From NCBI GenBank assembly GCA_902485915.1, contig CABTMH010000152.1:1-41764 (forward strand): a stretch of 41,764 bases of DNA, given 5' to 3'. The notes under the pieces were generated by a model. That model had not been told where the DNA came from. It worked only from the letters and a program-made list of their open reading frames with translations, and did no database searches. Of this stretch, positions 7,350 through 13,107 are shown piece by piece. The translations under genes and the position numbers were made by a program. Positions within the stretch are counted from its first letter, which is position 1. Each line of letters starts with the position of its first letter. The stretch comes from an uncultured Oribacterium sp. Lineage in GTDB: Bacteria > Bacillota > Clostridia > Lachnospirales > Lachnospiraceae.

Positions 7350-8540
7350 ATGCTGGACAACACGATTATCGATTCAAACGACCATCAGCAGCTCGAGCTG
7401 TACATCCACATCCCATTCTGCGCACGAAAGTGCAATTACTGCGATTTCCTCTCCTTTCCGATGAAAGAAACGGAACACGGATCCTACATCGATCAGCTCT
7501 GTGCAGAGATTCGGGAAAGCGCCGCGCTGGCGACGAACTACGAGATCTCGACCATCTTCATCGGCGGCGGAACCCCGTCACTGCTGGATCCGAAGTACAT
7601 CTCACGCATCATGTACTACATCCGCCGCTTCTATACCGTCCGCTCGAACGCCGAAATCACCATCGAGTGTAACCCGGCCTCGACCATCGCGTATAAATTT
7701 GCGGCCTACCGCGACGCCGGCATCAACCGTCTGTCCATCGGCCTTCAGTCTGCCGACAACGACGAACTCCGCACCCTCGGCCGTCTCCACCTCTTCGAGG
7801 ACTTCCTGAAGTGCTACCAGAGTGCGCGGATGGAGGGCTTCCGGAACATCAACATCGACCTCATCGACGAGATCCCGGGGCAGACTGAGAAGTCCTGGCG
7901 CGAGACGCTCCGCCATGTGCTCATGCTGAAGCCGGAGCATGTCTCGATCTATAATCTCATCGTCGAGGACGGGACGCCGTTTCGGGCAATGCAGGAGGCC
8001 GGTACGCTGGCACTTCCTTCAGAAGATACGCAGACCGCCATCGACGCGCTGACCCGCGAGATGACGGAGCGCTACGGCTACCAGCGCTACGAGGTCTCGA
8101 ACTATGCGAAGCCGGGCTGCGAATGCCGGCATAACTACGGTTACTGGTCCGGTGTACCCTACCTGGGCTTCGGTCTCGGTGCTGCCTCCTGCTTCCAGGG
8201 CGAACGCTGGAGCAATCTTCGAAGCTTTCCGCAGTACCTCGCACTCGACATGGCTTCAGAGCTCCGACAGGGCTGTCCGACACTGCATGTCGAACACGAG
8301 AAGCAGAGCATCCAGGCACAGATGGAGGAGTTCATGTTTCTCGGACTCCGCCGTACCGCCGGCATCTCCGAGATCGAATTCAAGACCCGCTTTCAGATCG
8401 ACATCCATTCCGTCTTCGCTGAGCAGCTGCAGCGCTACACCGACGAAGGCCTACTGATCCACGAAGGCTACCGCTACCGTTTTTCCGAGCGCGGTATGGA
8501 CGTCTCGAATTTCATCTTAAGCGACTTCCTGCTGGACTAA
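7350..8540 (+). CDS. hemW: HemW, radical-SAM heme chaperone
   Basis: 396 residues. It carries the radical-SAM cluster motif CARKCNYCDF (CxxxCxxC, about residues 23-30), FIGGGTPSLL, NRLSIGLQSADNDELRTLGR and the HNYGYWSGVPYLGFGLGAAS block typical of HemW (formerly annotated as HemN-like coproporphyrinogen oxidase). HemW proteins bind heme and are thought to deliver it to target proteins; the old annotation as coproporphyrinogen dehydrogenase is probably wrong for this subgroup. The ATG follows CAGGAGAAAACC. In most clostridia hemW follows lepA on the same strand. Here it runs opposite to lepA with ilvE between. Confidence 0.92.
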   Translation: MLDNTIIDSNDHQQLELYIHIPFCARKCNYCDFLSFPMKETEHGSYIDQLCAEIRESAALATNYEISTIFIGGGTPSLLDPKYISRIMYYIRRFYTVRSNAEITIECNPASTIAYKFAAYRDAGINRLSIGLQSADNDELRTLGRLHLFEDFLKCYQSARMEGFRNINIDLIDEIPGQTEKSWRETLRHVLMLKPEHVSIYNLIVEDGTPFRAMQEAGTLALPSEDTQTAIDALTREMTERYGYQRYEVSNYAKPGCECRHNYGYWSGVPYLGFGLGAASCFQGERWSNLRSFPQYLALDMASELRQGCPTLHVEHEKQSIQAQMEEFMFLGLRRTAGISEIEFKTRFQIDIHSVFAEQLQRYTDEGLLIHEGYRYRFSERGMDVSNFILSDFLLD

Positions 8541-8545
8541 AAAAA

Positions 8546-8577
8546 ACGGAGAACGGTCTCCGAAAACCGTCCTCCGT
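8546..8577. terminator. Bidirectional terminator between hemW and ilvE
   Basis: Stem ACGGAG-A-ACGG / CCGT-C-CTCCGT with one mismatch. A6 lies on the left and a T-rich run on the right. It sits between the convergent ends of hemW (8540) and ilvE (8625). Confidence 0.85.
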
Positions 8578-8624
8578 TTTTCTTTTTACTGACATCCAGC
8601 CGATGATCTCCGTGTTATCCGCGA

Positions 8625-9650
8625 TCAGCAGATGTGACGGATCCAGCCCTCCGGAGCTTCGATCTTACCGCTCTGGATACCGGTGATGGTTGCGTAGAGC
8701 TCGCCGATGACTTCGCCGGCCTTCTCCATACCAGATGGAAGGTCGATGACCTCATCGTGATTTACGATCTTACCAACCGGAGAGATCACCGCTGCAGTAC
8801 CGCAGAGACCGCACTCCTTGAAGCCCTTGATCTCCTCGAACTTCACTGGGCGCTCATCGACCGTCAGGTGGAGATAATGCTCTGCGATGTAAACGATCGA
8901 ACGTCTGGTGATGGACGGAAGGATAGACGGTGACTTCGGAACCACCAGCTTGCCATCTGCATCGACGAAGATCGCATTGGATCCACCTGTCTCCTCAACG
9001 TAGGTTCTGGTCGCTGCATCGAGGTAGAGGTTCTCAGCGAAGCCTGCCTTATGTGCAAGCACAGAAGAGTGTAAGCTCATCGCATAGTTCAGACCTGCCT
9101 TTACAGCACCGGTTCCATGAGGTGCTGCACGATCGAAATCCGAAACCTGAATCGCGATCGGCGTTGCGCCACCCTTGTAGTATGGTCCTACAGGCGTTGC
9201 AAATACTCTGAACTGATACTCATCCGCCGGCTTTACGCCGATGACAACACCGGTTGCGAACTCATATGGACGAAGGTAAAGGGATGCACCGGAGCCATAT
9301 GGTGGTACCCAGTCGAGGTTCCCCTTTACGACCTGATCGATGGCATCGAGGAAACGATCCTTCGGGAACGGTGGCATCTCGATACGCTGTGCCGACGCAT
9401 ACATTCTGTCCGCATTGAGGTCCGGACGGAAGCATACGACAGAACCATCCTCCCAGGTATATGCCTTCATACCCTCGAAAACCTGCTGGCAGTACTGAAG
9501 CATGCCGGCTGACTCATTCAAGGTCACATTCGGATCCGAGATCAGGGCACCCTCATCCCAGTTTCCATCCTTCCAGTTTGATACATATCTCTTATCGGTT
9601 ACACGATAGCTGAAACCGATATTTCCCCAATCAAGGTCTTTCTTCGCCAT
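8625..9650 (-). CDS. ilvE: Branched-chain amino acid aminotransferase
   Basis: 341 residues, fold-type IV PLP enzyme. It interconverts branched-chain amino acids and their 2-oxo acids with glutamate. The PLP lysine is in GAVKAGLNYAMS (about 195). Other family motifs are QQVFEGMKAY, LYLRPYEFATG, YVEETGGSNAIF and GFKECGLCGTAAVISPV. These match the eukaryotic-like/BCAT group found in many Firmicutes. The ATG has AAAGGAG upstream. It has its own promoter (9696-9724) and a small palindrome near the transcription start. No T-box structure was recognised in the short leader. Confidence 0.93.
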   Translation of the reverse strand: MAKKDLDWGNIGFSYRVTDKRYVSNWKDGNWDEGALISDPNVTLNESAGMLQYCQQVFEGMKAYTWEDGSVVCFRPDLNADRMYASAQRIEMPPFPKDRFLDAIDQVVKGNLDWVPPYGSGASLYLRPYEFATGVVIGVKPADEYQFRVFATPVGPYYKGGATPIAIQVSDFDRAAPHGTGAVKAGLNYAMSLHSSVLAHKAGFAENLYLDAATRTYVEETGGSNAIFVDADGKLVVPKSPSILPSITRRSIVYIAEHYLHLTVDERPVKFEEIKGFKECGLCGTAAVISPVGKIVNHDEVIDLPSGMEKAGEVIGELYATITGIQSGKIEAPEGWIRHIC

Positions 9651-9670
9651 TGCTTGTATCTCCTTTCACT

Positions 9671-9685
9671 ATGACATCTCGTCAT
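9671..9685. promoter_or_regulatory. Palindrome in the ilvE leader
   Basis: ATGAC-ATCTC-GTCAT, a 5-5-5 inverted repeat close to the expected ilvE transcription start. It is a possible operator, but the regulator is unknown. Confidence 0.35.
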
Positions 9686-9695
9686 GATTAGAGCT

Positions 9696-9724
9696 AGTAT
9701 AGCCCTCAGAAAAAGTGAATGCAA
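9696..9724 (-). promoter_or_regulatory. ilvE promoter
   Basis: Minus strand TTGCAT (9719-9724) and TATACT (9696-9701), 17-base spacer. Confidence 0.75.
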
Positions 9725-9825
9725 TTGAAGAAGCACACAAAATAATCATGTCTGTTATAACCCTGTTCTGTTTTCTTCGGTCAGTATAGTGTCATATGGT
9801 TATGGAAAGCTTTTTACTGTATCAC

Positions 9826-9860
9826 AAAAACAGGCCGTGACTCCGAAGAGCCACGGCCTG
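9826..9860 (-). terminator. lepA terminator
   Basis: Stem CAGGCCGTG / CACGGCCTG with a 12-base loop, followed on the minus strand by T5, 19 bases past the lepA stop. Confidence 0.88.
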
Positions 9861-9878
9861 AACCATATGCATAACTAT

Positions 9879-11702
9879 TTATTCCGAATCGAGCTTCAGC
9901 ACCGACATGAACGCACTCTGCGGGATTTCGACGTTACCGAACTGACGCATCCGGCGCTTACCTTCCTTCTGCTTCTCGAGCAGCTTCTTCTTACGGGAGA
10001 TATCACCGCCATAGCACTTCGCGAGGACATCCTTTCGCATCGCGCGGATGTTCTCACGAGCGACGATCTGTCCGCCGATCGATGCCTGCAGCGGGATCTC
10101 GAAGAGCTGACGCGGAATCTCATTCTTCAGCTTCTCGCACATCTTCTTTCCACGCTCATACGCCGAGTCCTTATGGACGATGAAGCTCAGTGCATCGATG
10201 ACCTGACGGTTGACCATGATATCGAGCTTCACCATCTTCGAGGTCTGGTAGCCCTTGAGCTCATAATCATAGGATGCATAACCCTTCGAGCGAGACTTGA
10301 TCGCATCGAAGAAATCATAGATGATCTCATTCAGCGGCATCTCGTACTTCAGAATCGCACGGTTCGCCTCGATGTACTCGGTACTCTTATACACGCCACG
10401 GCGATCCTGACAGAGCTGCATGATGGCACCCATGAATTCCGGGGTCACCATGATCTCCACATCGACCACCGGCTCTTCGATATGATCGATCTCGGACGGA
10501 TCCGGAAGGTTCGCCGGGTTCGAAAGCTCTATCATCGTGCCGTCGGTCTTATACACATGGTAGACAACCGAAGGTGCCGTCGTCACCAGGTCGAGATCAT
10601 ACTCTCTCTCCAGACGCTCCTGTACGACATCGAGATGCAGAAGGCCGAGGAAGCCGCAGCGGAATCCGAAGCCGAGCGCCTGAGAGGTCTCCGGCTCATA
10701 CTGAAGTGCCGCATCGTTCAGCTGCAGCTTTTCCAGGGCATCCCGGAGATCCGGATACTTCATCGTATCGGCCGGATAGATACCACAGTATACCATCGAC
10801 TGCACCTGCTTATAGCCCGGCAGCGGCTCTGTCGCCGGATTCCGATCATCGGTCACCGTATCACCGACACGGGTATCACGGATATCCTTGATCGACGCTG
10901 TGATGTAGCCGACCATGCCGGCACTCAGCTCCGGACACGGGATGAAGCGGCCCGGTCCGAAATACCCGACCTCGGTTACATCGAAGGCGGCACCGCTCGC
11001 CATCAGACGGATGCGGGTACCGACCTTCACCGCTCCCTCCTTGATTCGACAGAAAATGATAACCCCACGGTAGTTATCATAGAGGGAGTCGAAGATCAGC
11101 GCCTGCAGCGGCTTCTCCTTCGAGCCGGTCGGTGCCGGCAGCTTCTTCACGATGGCCTCCAGGACCTCCTCCACATTTTCACCGGTCTTCGCCGAGATAC
11201 GCGGTGCATCATGTGCCTCGATACCGATGATATCCTCGATTTCCTCCGCCACACGATCCGGATCGGCCGATGGAAGATCGATCTTATTGATCACCGGAAG
11301 GATCTCGAGATCATGATCCAGCGCCAGATAGGTATTCGCCAGTGTCTGGGCCTGAATACCCTGCGTTGCATCGACGATCAGAATCGCACCATCACAGGCT
11401 GCCAGTGAGCGGGAGACCTCATAGTTGAAATCGACGTGACCCGGGGTATCGATGAGGTTAAAGATATACTCCTCCCCATCCTGTGCCTTATAGACGATAC
11501 GCGTCGTCTGTGACTTGATCGTGATGCCACGCTCACGCTCGATATCCATGTTATCGAGCACCTGTGACTGCATCTCACGTGCCGTCAGCGTACCCGTCTT
11601 CTCGATGATCCGGTCCGCCAGCGTTGATTTACCGTGATCGATATGCGCGATGATGCAAAAATTTCTGATTTTACTCTGATCGATGTTTGTGATGTCTGCC
11701 AT
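9879..11702 (-). CDS. lepA: LepA (EF4), ribosome-associated translational GTPase
   Basis: 607 residues from the ATG at 11702. It has G1 AHIDHGKSTLADRI (about 17-30), switch regions RERGITIKSQ and DTPGHVDF, and NKIDLPSA (G4). EF-G-like domains follow, and then the LepA-specific C-terminal domain (YHVYKTDGTMIELSNPANLP; SRKKKLLEKQKEGKRRMRQFGNVEIPQSAF near the end). EF4 acts on ribosomes and influences initiation or back-translocation. The open frame extends 28 codons further upstream, but MADIT is the family start and AGGTAGG precedes it. A terminator lies 19 bases downstream. Confidence 0.95.
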   Translation of the reverse strand: MADITNIDQSKIRNFCIIAHIDHGKSTLADRIIEKTGTLTAREMQSQVLDNMDIERERGITIKSQTTRIVYKAQDGEEYIFNLIDTPGHVDFNYEVSRSLAACDGAILIVDATQGIQAQTLANTYLALDHDLEILPVINKIDLPSADPDRVAEEIEDIIGIEAHDAPRISAKTGENVEEVLEAIVKKLPAPTGSKEKPLQALIFDSLYDNYRGVIIFCRIKEGAVKVGTRIRLMASGAAFDVTEVGYFGPGRFIPCPELSAGMVGYITASIKDIRDTRVGDTVTDDRNPATEPLPGYKQVQSMVYCGIYPADTMKYPDLRDALEKLQLNDAALQYEPETSQALGFGFRCGFLGLLHLDVVQERLEREYDLDLVTTAPSVVYHVYKTDGTMIELSNPANLPDPSEIDHIEEPVVDVEIMVTPEFMGAIMQLCQDRRGVYKSTEYIEANRAILKYEMPLNEIIYDFFDAIKSRSKGYASYDYELKGYQTSKMVKLDIMVNRQVIDALSFIVHKDSAYERGKKMCEKLKNEIPRQLFEIPLQASIGGQIVARENIRAMRKDVLAKCYGGDISRKKKLLEKQKEGKRRMRQFGNVEIPQSAFMSVLKLDSE

Positions 11703-11766
11703 GTTCCTACCTATATAAATATAATTTCCGGGGCAGTTCCCGGATTCTCGTATTTTCCGTGGAAAT

Positions 11767-11796
11767 ATACTAACATACTCCTGCATCTTTTGCCAA
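11767..11796 (-). promoter_or_regulatory. Probable lepA promoter
   Basis: Minus strand TTGGCA (11791-11796) and TAGTAT (11767-11772), 18-base spacer, about 65 bases before the lepA start. Confidence 0.55.
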
Positions 11797-11833
11797 CAGA
11801 ATCCCGTAAAAGCGGGATTCGCTCAGCCGCCCC

Positions 11834-12334
11834 GTTACTGTTTACTCGTCAACCGGCTTCAGGCAGGGACTCAGCGGGGCCGAAAGAAAAATCTGTATAG
11901 TAGTTATGATAAGGAGTGAAATGGTTCATCGTGCCTATATCTTATGAGAGACGTGAAGTGAATAGTAGGCATGATATCAACCAAAATAGCCCATCATGCC
12001 TACTTTCGCCGAAGATTTTATAGGCATGGTGGTAGGAAAACTGTCTGAACGTGCCTACGGTGTACCCCGAAATATGGCCATTTCCGTAGGCACGATGACG
12101 ATATAAAGCGCTTACCGTGCCTGCGAATAAAATTTCGAAGCGTCTCTGTCGTAGGCATGATTTCACGATAAAGCGCTTACCATGCCTGTAGCTCCAAATG
12201 CCCAGGCATCCAGATGTAGGCATTGTCCTGCTATGAAGCGCATACAGTGCCTACGGTGTAAAAATCCTGAGAGGGTTTGTGGCACAGCAGGCCCTCCGGC
12301 TCCCTGCCTAATCAGTGCACGTGTGAACAATAAC
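11834..12334. repeat. 501-base element with inverted ends of the dispersed repeat family
   Basis: The left end (GTTACTGTTTACTCGTCAAC, 11834 on) and the right end, read on the opposite strand (GTTATTGTTCACACGTGCAC, from 12334), are diverged copies of the same terminus seen at 2029-2101 and 12914-13060. Just inside both ends is the family motif AGGCAGG / CCTGCC. The interior consists almost entirely of the array of six 39-base palindromic units. No transposase gene is inside and no clear target-site duplication was seen. It may be a non-autonomous MITE-like element carrying the array, or an ancient insertion pair. Confidence 0.6.
11900..12254. repeat. Array of six 39-base palindromic units
   Basis: Units at 11900-11938, 11965-12003, 12020-12058, 12086-12124, 12151-12189 and 12216-12254, each exactly 39 bases. 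Each begins with a form of GTAGGCAYGAT and ends with its complement (ATCRTGCCTAC); arms are about 11 and the centre 17 bases. Spacers are 26, 16, 27, 26 and 26 bases, so most units recur every 65 bases. The second unit has perfect 11-bp arms. The sixth changes the inner arm bases on both sides (TTGT / ACAG), which keeps pairing. Units 4 to 6 share a centre (AAGCGCWTAC). The 65-base period is not a multiple of three, which argues against coding. There are no cas genes, and the units are too diverged for a CRISPR. Confidence 0.8.
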
Positions 12335-12345
12335 AAATAAAGAAA

Positions 12346-12369
12346 CCCTGCGGTGGGTTAACCGCAGGG
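12346..12369 (-). terminator. rpsT terminator
   Basis: Perfect 9-bp stem CCCTGCGGT / ACCGCAGGG, six-base loop, followed on the minus strand by TTTCTTTATTT. It lies about 93 bases after the rpsT stop. Confidence 0.8.
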
Positions 12370-12461
12370 CTTTGTGAGTAACGTTACTTACAAATATTTA
12401 TTTTCAAGAACGACTTGAAAAAGCAGAAATCCTGTACATGATTTCTGTGCGCTTCGCGCAA

Positions 12462-12725
12462 TCAGTTCATGGAAGCGACAGCCTTTGAGATGTGAGCAAC
12501 CTTTCTGGAAGCGTTGTTTGCCTTATAGATGCCCTTGCTGTGTGCCATGCAAATCTTCTTCTGAGCCATCTTCAGAGCATCCTGAGCTGCTGCCTTATCG
12601 CCAGACTCAACTGCTGCGTATACTCTCTTGATGTATGTCTTAACCTCAGAACGAATCGCCTTGTTACGCTCGTTTCTAGCCTGAGCTACAAGAATTCTCT
12701 TCTTTGCGGACTTAATGTTTGCCAT
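12462..12725 (-). CDS. rpsT: Ribosomal protein S20
   Basis: 87 residues, the normal S20 length. The start MANIKSAKKRILVAQARNERNKA and the C-terminal ASRKVAHISKAVASMN match bS20, a basic three-helix protein that binds 16S rRNA early in 30S assembly. The ATG has AAAGGAG eight bases upstream. A strong promoter lies at 12822-12850, leaving a leader of about 90 bases in which S20 might regulate its own synthesis (not shown here). In many clostridia the next genes are gpr and spoIIP. Here the repeat array and lepA follow instead. Confidence 0.97.
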   Translation of the reverse strand: MANIKSAKKRILVAQARNERNKAIRSEVKTYIKRVYAAVESGDKAAAQDALKMAQKKICMAHSKGIYKANNASRKVAHISKAVASMN

Positions 12726-12821
12726 TGTGAAATCTCCTTTCCTTCAAATATCGTGTGGAGATCCATCGGATCTCGGCGCTTTCAAATACCGGACACGGAC
12801 AGTTTGAAAACACGCTAAATT

Positions 12822-12850
12822 ATCATATATAAAACCCACGTCGGTGTCAA
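12822..12850 (-). promoter_or_regulatory. rpsT promoter
   Basis: Minus strand TTGACA (12845-12850) and TATGAT (12822-12827), 17-base spacer. It is close to consensus, as expected for a ribosomal protein gene. Confidence 0.85.
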
Positions 12851-12877
12851 GCCGAAAAAGCACGTTTTTTCGGGCTT
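12849..12877. terminator. Terminator-like hairpin upstream of the rpsT promoter
   Basis: Imperfect stem AAGCC-GAAAAA / TTTTTTCGGGCTT around a short loop, overlapping the rpsT -35 box. It may end transcripts coming from comEC before the rpsT promoter. Confidence 0.5.
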
Positions 12878-12913
12878 TCACGCGGACTGCGTAGCAGTTC
12901 GGCGGAGGGACGA

Positions 12914-13060
12914 GTTACTGTTCACTCATCAAATGACCCCTGGAGCTCCTGCCTGGATTGTTACGGTTTTGTTTCACAAAAGGGGCGGATCAGCGGACTG
13001 TGACAGTATCTATTTTCGCAGAACGCCCCCTGTCTTATCAGTACACGAGTGAACAGTAAC
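12914..13060. repeat. MITE-like intergenic repeat, copy D, with perfect 14-bp terminal inverted repeats
   Basis: 147 bases bounded by GTTACTGTTCACTC (12914-12927) and its exact complement GAGTGAACAGTAAC (13047-13060). The subterminal sequence continues as in copy A on the right side (TATCAGTACACGAGTGAACA). The interior holds a GGGGCG...CGCCCC inverted pair and no reading frame of note. It fills most of the 383-base gap between comEC and rpsT. No obvious target-site duplication was seen. Confidence 0.75.
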
Positions 13061-13082
13061 CTTTATTTCTGTTTATATCCGA

Positions 13083-13102
13083 AGCCCTGGAGGGCCAGGG
13101 CT
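13083..13102 (-). terminator. Hairpin directly after comEC
   Basis: Perfect 8-bp stem AGCCCTGG / CCAGGGCT with a four-base loop, six bases past the comEC stop. It has no T tract, so it may be only a weak terminator or an mRNA-stabilising end. Confidence 0.5.
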
Positions 13103-13107
13103 GATGG

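Noticed and set aside
9651..9725. T-box or other amino-acid leader before ilvE
   Set aside because: The leader after the predicted start site is only about 40 bases and holds no T-box motif or terminator.
9789..11408. 539-codon plus-strand open frame
   Set aside because: It lies antisense to lepA, is rich in Arg/His/Leu/Ile as expected for a shadow frame, and has no start signals.
11942..12223. Minus-strand frame of 93 codons across the palindrome array
   Set aside because: The 65-base repeat period shifts frame each unit, there is no ribosome binding site, and the sequence matches no known family.
11900..12254. CRISPR array
   Set aside because: The units are imperfect palindromes whose centres diverge, only the ends are conserved, one spacer is 16 bases, and no cas genes are nearby.
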